Program-made: the position numbers and the translations under genes
The notes under the pieces: generated by a model
Databases searched by the model: none
Told to the model about the DNA's origin: nothing
Seen by the model: only the letters and a program-made list of their open reading frames with translations
In this document: positions 9,226 through 19,929 of the stretch, piece by piece
Layout of the letters: each line of letters starts with the position of its first letter
Position numbering within the stretch: the first letter of the stretch is position 1
NCBI GenBank assembly: GCA_963693085.1
Contig: OY856409.1
Coordinates: 1,537,603,072-1,537,667,071, forward strand
Direction of reading: 5' to 3'
Length of the DNA stretch: 64,000 nucleotides
DNA from: Alisma plantago-aquatica
Taxonomy: Eukaryota > Streptophyta > Magnoliopsida > Alismatales > Alismataceae

Positions 9226-11458
9226 AGGTTAGAGATAGCTGCATCATAGCCCCGACGCATGTGCTCATTGTCGGCTCGGATGGCATGCCTCTCCTTTTGT
9301 AGGTCTTCCATGTCATCTTTCATTTTCTTTATCATTCCCATCATCATCCATTGGTTGCTTACAACTTCTTGGAGGAAGTCAGGGAGTGCTTTTATCCTTT
9401 CATCAAGGACTTGTACCTGTGTTGTTAATGTAGACAGAGAAGAAGAAACAGTGGTATTTATTTTATTGGTTTGATGCATGTGTTCGCACATTACATCAAA
9501 CCTTGTACCTAAGGAACCTCCAAAGGAAGGTGCTCGCTGGTGCAACTGATGCTCCATGCACGTCATTGACGAGCTTGACACCGTAGGTTGTAGAGGAGGT
9601 GGCAGTGGACCTTGTTCTTTCTCCTTTGGCTCATCTAGTGGGTCCACCTCTGCTCCACTGATCCCCGTATCTGGTATTGCTTGAGAGCCTTGTCCTTCTG
9701 GCTCTGCCTCTGGTTCGTTGTCGGGTTGTGGGTTGGCTGCTGCAGCCTTCTCTTTCTCCACCTCTGGCTCCACAAAAGTTGCTTCTTTGTGTGGCTCAAG
9801 AGGTGTGGGTTCTGGAATTCCCACTGGTACTTCTAGAGCTGGAGCTATGGTGTAGGTTGTTCTGTGGTTTTCTCCCTCACGATTGGCAGAGCAGTTGTTT
9901 CTGCTGTGTTCTTTTTCTCTACTGCCTATTTCTTCTGCGGCTCCGTGCTCTTCTTCCTTTCTAATTTAGTTGGGGCACTGCTTTCTCCAGCTGTACTTAC
10001 TGGGTCTGTATTTGTGCTGGCCTACAGTGCCCCAGAGCACATCTTTTCGATGTCATCTAGCATGGGCCGCAGCTTGTGGGCATCATAGAGTGCCATTTCT
10101 GGAAGGGGGAGTAGCCTTTTTTACCCTCTTTGTTTGAAGTACAACTTCTCCCCCTTCTGTGCCAGGATACCAGTGATGATAAGAGACTTTTTGTTTATTT
10201 TTTTTTGTCCCTCCATTTCTTTATATCTCTAGACTTCTCTTTCACCAAAGAAGTGTATGCAAAATTCCTCTTTGCGTCCCCACCTACAACTGCTGATAAA
10301 TGGTTGATAAGTATCTTCCTGATATTAACCAGCATTCTGTTTATCATCGATCAGATCAGGATCAAATCTCCCTTGCTAACTGTTCCTATTTTTAACCTTG
10401 CATGAATCGTGTGGGCGGTGATTTTCTGTATTGTACGGATAAAGCACGATGTAATTAGTGAGGCCTTGGAGTTCTTTGAACTGTGTTTTTCCTCCCAGTT
10501 AGCTCTTCCCACATTTCATCGCTTTCATAGGTGGCGACTTCTTTCTCTCTTGGGGCGGAGGAGTAGGCCTGGGCTTCTTCCTCTATCTCGGTGAATATTC
10601 TATTCAGCCTTGCATCTGTGACTATGTGAGTCTCACCCATAGCCTTACTTGCAGCTAATAGTCTCCACCTCCCGCCCTTCATGTTTTTCTACTGGTAATG
10701 ACCTTCTTAAGCAAAGATAGGAACTCTGTGGTTAGTTTCTTATAGGATATCACCTCTAGTTTTCATAAGGCGCGTAGATTTGCACCTTGTAGGAATTTTA
10801 CCGTCCTGTCGTAGATTCTCATCTTTTTGAAATCTTCTACGTCTAGGTAACGAGCAGGGCAGAACTCCTTGTTTTGGTACATCTAATCATAGGTAGACTG
10901 GTGCACGCCATTCTTGGGCACAGACGGGGTTCTCCAGATTGTGCATATGTCTCCCCCACGACCTTCTTAGCCTTGCTTGCCCCCTCCTTATTTGGTTTTT
11001 GGCATCTACTGACTTCCTTCTTTCTGCCCTTGGTTTTCTTGAGTGCAACTTTTCTTTTCTTTCCTTGTACTCAGCTTTCTGACTCTCCTGGTTGGTAATC
11101 GAAGGTCTCAGTATGCCCAGTCTGTTCTGTTTCTTGTGGGGAGTCCTCCTGTGGCATCCCCCCAATATCCTTTGATATTGTTCCAATCTCAGCTGTATCT
11201 CCACACAATCGTGCACTGGTAGAGAAGTATCCCTCTTCAGTGCTGCTGTTAGGTCGTTTACTATCTTCTCTACCTCCTTCAAGGAAGTAGCCTTCTGGTA
11301 CAGGGGTCGCTGTTGCTTGGAGAAGATATTCTGCAAATTTTTCAATGAATTAGTATCTAGTTGTTTTAAACTAAAATTACCATTATTACAATTATTTGGG
11401 GAAGGTATTTCTTGCACAGAGTAGGTGTTCAATAAAATATTAAATGTCATGTTCAAGA
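9226..11458 (-). pseudogene. E1, upstream half: Athila-type third-ORF ('putative plant transposon protein')
   Basis: Minus-strand coding remnant in several frames. In protein order: a Lys/Arg-rich N-terminal segment with helices (about 11430-10887, e.g. SLKEVEKIVNDLTAALKRD); a segment resembling the globular domain of plant retrotransposon third ORFs (about 10880-10130, FCPARYLDVEDFKKMRIYDR, then DAHKLRPMLDDIEKM near 10080); a Pro/Glu-rich linker (about 9824-9620); and a coiled coil (about 9480-9230, IKKMKDDMEDLQKERH). Stops occur near 10884, 10690, 10040 and 9850. I associate it with the PF20167-like env-position ORF of Athila elements by layout and composition; sequence similarity is by memory only. 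It may belong to G1 (same strand, 5 kb away) or to a separate element. Confidence 0.5.
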
Positions 11459-11720
11459 GTGTGCATAGAGACCGAGGTCGCGCTTTTGTTGGTAACTCAT
11501 ATGACACCGTGGTCGCGATCTGTGAAAGAGATCGTGGTCGCGGTGTAATGACAAGGGATCGTGGTCGCGATTTCCTGAGTAAGGACCGTGGTTGTGGTTT
11601 TCTGATTAGGAACGACGGTAGTGGTCATGGGTGCGGTCATGGTCTTCTTTCTTGTTATGGCCAGGTTGTGATTTAGGGGACCGCGACCTAGAGTAGCATT
11701 CTCCTACACCGCGACCCGTG
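11459..11720. promoter_or_regulatory. GACCGCGGTC-related motif cluster 1
   Basis: GC-rich island in AT-rich DNA with repeated half-palindromes: gaccgaggtcgc (11469), caccgtggtcgcgatc (11506), gatcgtggtcgcgg (11530), gatcgtggtcgcga (11559), gaccgtggttgtgg (11584), ggaccgcgacc (11679). Similar clusters sit at 15730-15909 and upstream of the G1 TATA box at 22263-22790, so this is probably LTR U3 material. Confidence 0.6.
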
Positions 11721-12392
11721 GCAAAACTGGTAGTTGGATTGAACACTGCGGCCGATGTTAGGGTTTATGAGCACACAATGGTCATGGTTGTAGAGGTGAT
11801 GACCGTGAGCCACAATATTTCTTCTTCTGACTATTCTGATTCCTCTCTGTAAAGAGTGGGATAAACCACCCTCTACTAAAATATGATAATCAAAACTCAT
11901 TGGAAAGCAACAGAATAAAATTTTCTTTGACTATATTCAATTTATAAAAGATTGTACAAAATCTCCCTTTTAGGGTTTACATCATCATACACAACTAGGA
12001 TCTAGATAGAGGGAAGTCTAGACTACTCCAGTTTTATCTCCAAGCAACATATCCATCAGCTAAGTCCAAGCCAAGATAAGATCTTCAAGTACTATTCATC
12101 ACCTTGCTCCACATCTGGGTGGTTGGGAAAACACCCAACAAGAGGGAAGGAAAAATAAAAGTATGTGTTACAAAAACTGTTCTAAGATGGCAAGATAAGA
12201 AAAACATGTAAAAGTAGGCTAGGGTTCATCATAAGATGAGACATCAAGAGAATGATGACCTATTTATAAAAGAATATTTCAATAGATGCTTGCCATAACA
12301 ATATATAACCAAGGTTTGCATGCATGATTAATATTGACTATCTTAACTATGTAGGGTTGAGGCAACTACCAGACCTTCAACCGAAAGGGTGA

Positions 12393-12480
12393 GGGGAGAG
12401 TAACACATTCCCAGTCACCTGTACATATTTCATGTGCGGGGGAGAATAACACGTTCCACAGGGGAGAAATAACACATCCC
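12393..12480. repeat. Three spaced copies of a ~20-bp GGGGAGAATAACAC repeat
   Basis: GGGGAGAGTAACACATTCCC (12393-12412), GGGGAGAATAACACGTTCC (12439-12457) and GGGGAGAAATAACACATCCC (12461-12480). The unit is nearly exact, the spacing is not. Confidence 0.8.
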
Positions 12481-13607
12481 CCAACTACGGGTGGTTATAC
12501 ATACAAGTACCACTACACTAGTTAATTAGTCTAATAAAATCAACATGCTAGAAAAATATTTATGGCAAGGTTAATCAAAGGATTTATACAACATGGCGGC
12601 GGGGTATAAAAACCCAAACAAGATAATACTACAACTAATTTTGAGGCATAAACAAATAAAGTTTAAAGAACAATGGATTAGGTCAAATTAAGCCTCATTA
12701 GGGAACATGGATAATGGTATAATAAATTTCCCAAATGAAGGGGGTAGATGCACATACCTTTAATATTTAGAATCCTAGAATCACTTTCATAACTTTTACA
12801 TGAGATCAGATCCATTTTCCCTAATATCATCATTAGATCCATGCATTAATACTATGTTTAATTATTAAAGATTCAATCCCCGAAACTACAAACTTTTTCC
12901 ACAAATGATCGAATTTGATTATGAAAACCTCACTAATGTCCTAGTTACATTCTTCTGATCAAAATAACATATAGGTTTGTATATTTTTGAGATACTGACT
13001 TTTTAGGCTATTTTCCATATTTTTAAGTAATTTAATTTATCCTTAAAAACACATATTCGAAAACATAAGAATCAAACCACGAAATTATTTTTTTTAGATA
13101 TATTACATTCTTCCGATTCCAAAACATATTTGAGTTTTAAATTTGGATAATTGAGTAAAAAGATATGATTTTTCAAAACTAGACCAATCACAAAATTCCA
13201 CATCAGCAGCGGTCAACGCCGGTCAGAGGCTGACCAAACGAGCAAAATTTGAGGATACCCTCTGGATGGAACAGAGAGAAGAAGAGAAGATCGTGGGGGC
13301 AAAATAGTCATTTGACCAGTGACCTTCTTCTCCAACTGAGCTGTGCCATGGCCGGCGGGGTGGATGTTGCGATTTGGGCGAAATCACTATAGGTGATGAA
13401 AATCTGCGCACAAGTAGTCGGACTGAAGCCCATAAGAACCCAAACTAGATAGTACCTTTTATTTTTCCAGAGACGAAGAGATGAGGGAGAAAGGGGCGCC
13501 GCAATCTAGGGACACCGGCGGCTCGTCGGGGGTCAAAACATCAATGAAACAAGAAATCAAAAGGTGTGTTGGGTTGAAAAAGCTCCGACAAAGCCAAGGG
13601 CTGGGTT

Positions 13608-13617
13608 ATTTATATAT
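13608..13617 (-). promoter_or_regulatory. Putative LTR TATA box (TATATAAATA)
   Basis: The minus strand reads TATATAAATA with a pyrimidine- and GC-rich leader following it. The context resembles a retrotransposon promoter more than a host gene, because no ORF follows. Confidence 0.4.
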
Positions 13618-13969
13618 GAAGGAATCTAAACTAGGGTTTGCATAGGCAAAGTGAGAGGAGAGCTTGCATCCCAATTGGGGCTTTCTCGAATCTTCGTCAA
13701 AATAAGAAAATATTAGGATAAACTTGTGCGGATTTGTGAGAGGAGTTCGTAGGATAAAAAATATTGAATTTCATTGAGTAAAACTCGAGATATCTGAATT
13801 TGAAAATATAGCAATAAAGCAACCTGTTGCCAAATCGAGCCAACGAAGAAGACAATCCATGGACCCTCTGATCGAGATCCAACGGTCGATGATCATCGCG
13901 ATATAACAGTTGCCATCAATTATTCCTATTCAAAATTGACTTAAAAGACATATCCATTTAAATGTTTTT

Positions 13970-14880
13970 CTCTCTCCTATTTGGAGGCTCAAACGTTATC
14001 CAAAAATTACCAAATTTTATATTCTAACTTATTTTGATGCGTAGAATCCAAATATGAAGTCATTGTTGCCTTTTGGAAAAGTTTGATAGGTTAAATAATT
14101 AAAATAACATTTTCTCTTTCGTCCTTCAAAAGAGGTGATAACATTATCTAAAATTTGTGCAACTTCACCCATAAGTCTTTTTAAGTATGTTGGATACGAA
14201 TACATTATTATTTCCATTTGTTGAAGCTATTTGCTTTTTTAAATATTGAGTTTAATATTTTACACACTTTGTCTCTCCTAAATTTATCTTCTCATCAAAT
14301 ATTTTCCAAATTGAGTCAAAATTCTTACAAAGATATATTTTAACATGTAGAACACGAATTTGACATTATTTTACTTTTTTGAATACTTTTATTATTTTAT
14401 TTAATTCATTTATATTTTACCACTTATTTATCCTTTTAATTTATTAGAGGTATCTAGAAACTTTCTAAAAATTTAAAACTTGGCCTATAAGCAATAATAA
14501 ACGTGTGGAACACGATTTTGGCATTAATTAATTTTTTTCAACATATATTTAATATTTTTGGTCTTTAAGTCATTTTCTCTCTCCTGAATAAATAAAATAT
14601 TAAACATTGACCAAATTAAATAAAAAATTCACACATAGACTCATTTTGATATGTAGATTACGAATGTGGAGTTGTTTTTCCAATTTGAGGATGTTAGATA
14701 TGTTATTTCACCTTATTGGCTTATCTCCTATTTTCTTTTACTAAAGACTTTAATATATGCATTTATCTTCCAAATTATGTGATACTTGGCCCTTAAGTTT
14801 CTTTTAGATCAAGAAAACGAATTTTGTTATCAAATTATCTTGTGGCTTCCTATTTATGATTTTTAAAACAAGATATTCCA
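13970..14880. repeat. Degenerate ~155-bp tandem array, six copies
   Basis: The landmark GTAGAAYACGAATTTGGCATT recurs in decayed form at about 14038, 14189, 14343, 14500, 14650 and 14808 (spacings about 150-158). A second landmark TCTCTCCTA recurs at about 13972, 14113, 14270, 14425, 14577 and 14728 with matching spacing. Two independent landmarks in phase support a true tandem repeat. Confidence 0.8.
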
Positions 14881-15719
14881 TATTATCTCCTTTTATATAA
14901 AAATATACCATATTATTTCCAATTACCACATTTATCATCTCATTTATGTATATTTGGGGATTTCCTTTCTTTTTCATATTCTAAAAAGCACTAGAAAGTT
15001 CTAGGACGAAATATTTTATTATCTGTATTACTTAAGTGGACATTTTACATATTTAACCCGTTATTAAGCTTTCACTGAGGTATTTGTGCATAAAACCCAA
15101 ATATTGGAATAAAAGGTGAACAAATGTTCATTAAACCATCATATTCTTCACAAAATAAATAGGAAGGTCAACGAGAATAGAAATGAGAGGAAAAGATGAA
15201 AAAGAGGACCAAAAGGCAAAATGCCCAGAATTTAATATGTTACACTCTCTCTGTCCGATGATATGTTCTTTATTTTTGTCGGCAGCAGTTGTTCCGTTAT
15301 TAATGTTTTTAGGGTTTTTATTTGTTAATTGCAAATGCCGCCATAAGGCAGTTAGGGTAAGAGGGAAACCTGGGCAATCTGTCAACGGAGCGACTTATAG
15401 CCGTCAAGAGTTAAAATGGGAAGAAGCGTTTCAGGTGACAGATTAAATCGGAGGCGACAATGTGATTCATCGATTTAGAAGTGGAAAAAGGGTTTTCTTG
15501 TTACCTTTTCGTTGGTTGCGATGCAGGAATCGAACATGGAGCGGAATTGAACATGATGGAATCAGCTATCGACTTCGCTATGATGGCAAGTTGTCAATCG
15601 CGGTTAGAGCAGAGGTTAGGGTTTATCTTAGACTTGGGGAAAGCTAGGAGTGAAAAGAGTCTAAGATGTGATGGTTTAAGGATATATATACTAATGTAAC
15701 AGTGACCAAACAATCAAAG

Positions 15720-15956
15720 GGGGGGTGGAAAACCGTGGTCATGGTGATCATAAGAAACAACCGCGGTCGCGGTATGCTTGTGAAGCACAACCACAGTTGT
15801 TGTTCTCTACTGAATCAAAGACGACCTTGGGTCGCGGTCGAGGTGCCTTGTAGCGTGTGCCGTGGGTCGCGGTCTTGCGTGATGCAAGTGCTATACCACG
15901 ACCGCGGTCTAGACCATGATCAACTCAAAACAAAGGTTGTTTTCTTAGGTAAATCA
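15720..15956. promoter_or_regulatory. GACCGCGGTC-related motif cluster 2, possible U3 of a minus-strand LTR
   Basis: Contains accgtggtcatggtgatc, aaccgcggtcgcgg, gggtcgcggtcgagg, gggtcgcggtc and the perfect palindrome GACCGCGGTC at 15900-15909. A minus-strand TATATATA lies just left at about 15690, the same cluster-then-TATA order as in the G1 5' LTR. This suggests U3 of a related 3' LTR, but the flanking sequence does not match the G1 LTR. Confidence 0.45.
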
Positions 15957-16119
15957 TAAAATACTCAAAAGAAGATGGATATGTACATCACTTAAAAGAG
16001 AAGGAAACTAAACAAAGCAAAAAAGTAAGAGAAAACAAAGCTTAAGAAAAAGGTAAAAATTTGTGTTGCCTCCCAAGAAGCACTTGCTTTAAAGTCTCTT
16101 ATCTAGAATGCATAAATCT

Positions 16120-16646
16120 TCACTCCTTGGGTCCTGCAGTTGGATGTGGCAACTCTTGATTCCTTTCCTCATTTGACTGAGTTGGTTCCTCTAAATTGAT
16201 CTCGAATCTTCTCACAAAGGCTTCATCTTCATAAAATCTTTTTACTCCGTGGCCATTAACTTTGAAGATTCCAGTCTTGTCTCCTTGAATATCTGTCATT
16301 CCTGATAGATAAATCTTTAGCATAGAGAATAGGCCTGACCATCTTGTTCTAAGCTTCCCAGGAAGAGCCTAATTCTATAATTGAAGAGAAGTACTTTGTC
16401 TCCTTCACGAACATCCTTGTTCTTTAGGTGGGTGTCATGTCACACCTTAGTCCTTTGTTTGTAGATCCTCACATTCTTGTAGAAATGTAATCTTAGCTCC
16501 TCGAGCTCCTGTAGTAGCAAAAATCTTTTCTGACCTGCCTTTTCCAGGTCCATATTCAAAAACTCCAGAGGTAAATGTCAGGACTTGCCATAGATTAAAC
16601 TATATGGCGTTGTGCCTATGGGTGTCTTAAAAGCTGTCCTATAAGC
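16120..16646 (-). pseudogene. G1 pol: integrase C-terminal region
   Basis: The last 67 codons read GIFKVNGHGVKRFYEDE, the conserved FKVNGxRxKxF tail of Athila-lineage integrases, preceded by a decayed linker. Translation of the upstream part needs frame changes. It is followed leftward by GTGCTTCTTGGGAGGCAACAC, a sequence context common after pol in Athila-like elements. Confidence 0.8.
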
Positions 16647-17056
16647 TCAGAGAGCATCCTCAAGATTCATGGACCAGTCCTTTCGAGTGCGGCTAATAGT
16701 TTTTTCTAGAATCTGCTTAATCTGCCTATTATATACCTCTACATGTCCAGAGGTTTGAGGGTGATAGGGTGTAGCAACTTTGTGTTTTACCCCGTACTTC
16801 TTTAGTAGTGCCTCAAACTGCTTCTTTCCAAAATGTGACCCCCCATCACTTATCACAGTGCGAGGAATTCCGAAGCATGGAAAAATGATTTTCTCAAATA
16901 GCTTAATCACATATTTAGAGTCGTAGGTTTGAGTAGCTACAACCTCTACCCATTTCGACACCTAGTCAACAACCATTAAATATACTGATAACCTTTTGAT
17001 GAGGGGAAATGACCCATCTAGTCTATCCCCCAAACATCAAAGATTTCTACTTCTAC
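16647..17056 (-). pseudogene. G1 pol: integrase catalytic core
   Basis: The core shows VISDGGSHF (second acidic residue) and HVEVYNRQIK (the catalytic Glu context). The first acidic residue lies in a decayed segment upstream (FDVWGID, about 17030). That segment has in-frame stops, including one just before VSKWVE at about 16965. Spacing agrees with D,D35E. Gypsy integrase located after RT/RNase H confirms Ty3/gypsy order. Confidence 0.88.
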
Positions 17057-17545
17057 CTAGTCGGCCATAGGCATCTCGCTCCTCTTACTAATATTTTTGG
17101 TTAGTTGGCATTCCTTGCAAGCTTTGACAAAAGATGTTGCGTCTTTGAACATGGACGGCCAATAAAACCCTGACTGAAGCACTTTTGCAGCTGTTCCTTC
17201 CCCACTATGATGCCCTCCATATGGTGAAGAGTGACATTCTCTTAAGATTATTTGGACTTCCTCCTCTGGTATACATCTTCTATACAAATTGTCAGAACAT
17301 CTCTTAAATAGTAGTGGGCCGTCCCAATAACAATTTTTGACATCAGAGAAAAGCTTCTTTTTTTGGTTGTAGGTTATATGCTGCGGTAGTTGGCCACAAG
17401 CCAGATAGTTATAGGTATCTGCAAACCACAGAAGACTTGGCTCGTCAGACTGAACCATTAACAGATCTTCATCAACATAGTTGTCATTTACTAGCAACTG
17501 ATTTTCTTCATTGAAAACTATTCTGGACAGGTGATCTGCGACCAC
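17057..17545 (-). pseudogene. G1 pol: end of RNase H linker and integrase zinc domain
   Basis: Starts VADHLSRI, the conserved end of the Athila RNase H region. It then contains the HHCC zinc finger: RECHSSPYGGHHS (two His) and KACKECQ (two Cys). YWPSMFKDA lies between, as in Athila-type integrases. It ends at a stop just before the core. Confidence 0.88.
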
Positions 17546-17587
17546 ATTTTCTTTTCCTTTCTTATCAATTATCTCATGGTCAAATTC

Positions 17588-17779
17588 TTACAGTAGTAGG
17601 GCCCACCTCAGCAGTCTTGGCTTTGTGTCCTTCTTTTGCATTAGATAGTGTATGGCCCCATGGTTAGTATAGACCTTTACCTTGGCCCATATAAGATATG
17701 ATCTGAATTTGTTGAACACGAAGACAATCACTAACATCTCCCTCTTGGTAGTAGTGTAGGTCACTTGGGCTTCGTCCAA
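17588..17779 (-). pseudogene. G1 pol: RNase H fragment
   Basis: A short open piece: [19 protein letters not shown], then [24 protein letters not shown]. In intact Athila-like elements the second part reads YTDHAALKYL, so the catalytic Asp is changed to Asn here. Flanking stops separate it from RT and integrase. Confidence 0.85.
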
Positions 17780-17899
17780 TGTACGACTGACATAACATAT
17801 GACATGTTACTTCCGGTCTTTCTTTTTCCCTATGACTAGACCTATGGCATAGTCACTTACACCACACATTATTTCAAAAAGTAGCTCCTAGTATGGAGC

Positions 17900-18610
17900 C
17901 TACAAGATCAGTGTAGAGTTTAAGGCCTCTTTTAGGGTCTCAAAAGCTTTTAAACACTTATAATCGAACTCAGACACTGCGTCCTTAATCAGAAAATTTG
18001 AAAGGGGTTTTGATATCTTCGAGAAGTCCTCAATGAACCTCCTATAATATCCAGCATGACCCATAAAACTCCTTACTCCTGTCACTGACATTGGTGGCGG
18101 GAGTTTGGAGATGGTCTCGATGTTGCTGAGATCCACCTCAATACCTTTCTTTGAGATCTTATGCTCCAGGACGATTCCACTTCGAACCATAAAGTGGCAT
18201 TTTTCCCAGTTTAGGATCAAATGTTTCTCTTTGCATCTTTGCAGAACCAGGGACAAATTTCTTAGGCAAGCATCGAAATCTTTTCCATTAACAGAGAACT
18301 CATCCATAAACACTTCAACTATATCTTCTAAGAAGTCAGAAAACATGGAGATCATGAAGTGCTGGAAGGTTGCAGGAGCATTACATAAGCCAAAGGGTAT
18401 TCTTCTGAAGGTGTACGTGCCATAGATGCATGTAAACGTCATTTTCTCCTGATTGTCCAGGTGTATTGGGACTTGGTAGAATCCAGAATATCCATCCAAG
18501 AAGCAGAAGTAATCATGGTGGACAAGCCTTTCAAGAACTTGATCAATAAATGGTAAGGGAAAATAGTCTTTCTTCGTGGGCGAATTTAGCTTTCTATAAT
18601 CAATACACAT
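17900..18610 (-). pseudogene. G1 pol: reverse transcriptase with altered active site
   Basis: Gypsy RT from MCIDYRKLNSPTKKDYFPLP through FLDGYSGFYQV (first Asp), FRRIPFGLCNAPATFQ, and GHAGYYRRFIEDFSKI. The active-site box reads VFMDEFSV where the family has FMDDFSV, so the second catalytic Asp is Glu. The 236-residue frame is otherwise long and open. A stop at its end and the broken linker before it (18617 stop) make it a pseudogene. Confidence 0.92.
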
Positions 18611-18616
18611 TCTCCA

Positions 18617-19228
18617 TCATGTGACCGTTCTGGTGGTGACTTCATCACCATTGTCTCCCTTCACCACAGTCATTCCACCTTTTTTGGGTACTACATGAAT
18701 GGGACTTACCAAGTTGCTATCGCTTATTGGGTAGATGATTCCCGCATCACGTGGTTTTAATATCTCCTTCTTGACAACTTCCTTCAGCATTTGTTTTAAT
18801 TTCCTTTGGGGTTGTACTAAAGGTCTCGTTGATTCTTCTAGGTTAATTCTGTGCATGCACATGGCTGAGTTTAGTCCCTTGATGTCCTCTATGGAATATC
18901 CAATAGCTCTTCTGTGCTCCTTCAATTCTTCCAGAAGTCTTTCTTGTTGTTCTTTGGTGAGGTTAGCATTGATGATGACTAGGTTCCTCCCTTTGTCATC
19001 TAGGAACTCGTACTTCACCCCTTTTGGTAATGGCTTTAGTTCTGGCTTTGGCTTCAGAGTTTCTGGCTCTTCAGTTGATGGTCTCAAAGAAGCATACATC
19101 ACTGTTTCTATTACATCTTCATCAGTAAGACTCTCTTCACCTTGGTTAAAGTAGTCTAGAATTTCGACCACTTCAGGGTCTTCTGTCAAAGGATTTGGGT
19201 TATTCAGGGCTCTCATGAGCGGGTCCAC
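18617..19228 (-). pseudogene. G1 pol: protease-RT linker and RT start
   Basis: Open for 203 codons. Conserved Athila linker landmarks: LPKGVKYEFLDDKGRNLVIINANLT, REHRRAIGYSIEDIKGLNSAMCMHRI, then the RT fingers DAGIIYPISDSNLVSPIHVVPKKGGMT. It ends TTRTVT-stop directly before the MCIDYRKLN of the next frame, so a single nonsense codon separates them. Confidence 0.88.
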
Positions 19229-19323
19229 AATGGCCTTCTCTTATTGAATTTCTTCACAATACTAGTTGTAGCTATCCATGAAGTAGACTGACTCAGAAAG
19301 AGCTGGCCCTTTCATAGCATCCT

Positions 19324-19929
19324 TTACCTTGAAGTCGATGTGGTCACTTCTCGGAGGGTTATCACGCCTTCTGCAACGTCTATCAGGGCTCTTCTAGTGG
19401 CTAGAAATGGTCGTCCAAAGATTATCAGACACTTAGGGTCCTCCACAATGTCTATTACAACAATATCACAGGGTATAAAGAACCGTCCCACACAGATTGG
19501 AACGTCTTCCACTATACCCACTGGTCTCTTGAAAGTATGATCGGCTAGCACGATTCTCATACTTGTCTTGACCATGTCGGTCAATCTAAGTCTTTGTGCA
19601 AGGCTTAGGGGCATTAGATTTATGCTGGCTCCCAAGTCTGCCAGCCCCTTTCTTTTGACATTGTCTCCAATACAAAAGGGGATATTAAAGGCCCCTGGGT
19701 CTTTCTTCTTTGTAGGTAATTCATCTTGAACAAACACACTAGACTTGTTCACTAGGTGTACCATTTTGACTTGACTTCCTCTCCTTCTCCTTGTAATAAG
19801 GTCCTTGAAAAACTTAGCATAAGTTGGCATCTCCTCTAGAGCATCCAGAAACGAGACATCTATATGGAGTTTCTTCACGGCCTCCATGAACTTTTCATAT
19901 CTCGTGTTCAGGTGGGCCTTGATGAGCTT
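19324..19929 (-). pseudogene. G1 protease
   Basis: Athila-type retropepsin. The active-site context is ADLGASINLMPLSLAQRL, the DLGAS form typical of this lineage; the partner motif is LIIFGRPFLATRRALIDV. The upstream segment LDALEEMPTYAKFFKDLITRRRR is shared with G2 at 55980-56050, which shows that the two are one lineage. An in-frame stop near 19929 separates it from gag. Confidence 0.9.

Larger units (their letters stand above)
11721..15719. other. Non-coding LTR-like block between two motif clusters
   Basis: About 4 kb without coding signal. Its central part (about 11950-15050) looks like a ~3-kb gypsy LTR on the minus strand: a TATA box at 13608-13617, a GC-richer leader to its left (13200-13600), and tandem repeats upstream of the TATA (13970-14880). 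I could not fix the LTR ends or a target duplication. 15180-15660 is a separate mixed-composition segment with a minus-strand TATATATA near 15690. Confidence 0.4.

Noticed and set aside
13970..14880. Regularly spaced repeats considered as a CRISPR-like array
   Set aside because: Units are ~155 bp and diverged with no short conserved repeat/unique spacer pattern, and the context is a plant retrotransposon.
15131..15446. Opposed open frames of 84 and 87 codons
   Set aside because: Overlapping on both strands, low-complexity hydrophobic text, inside LTR-like DNA.
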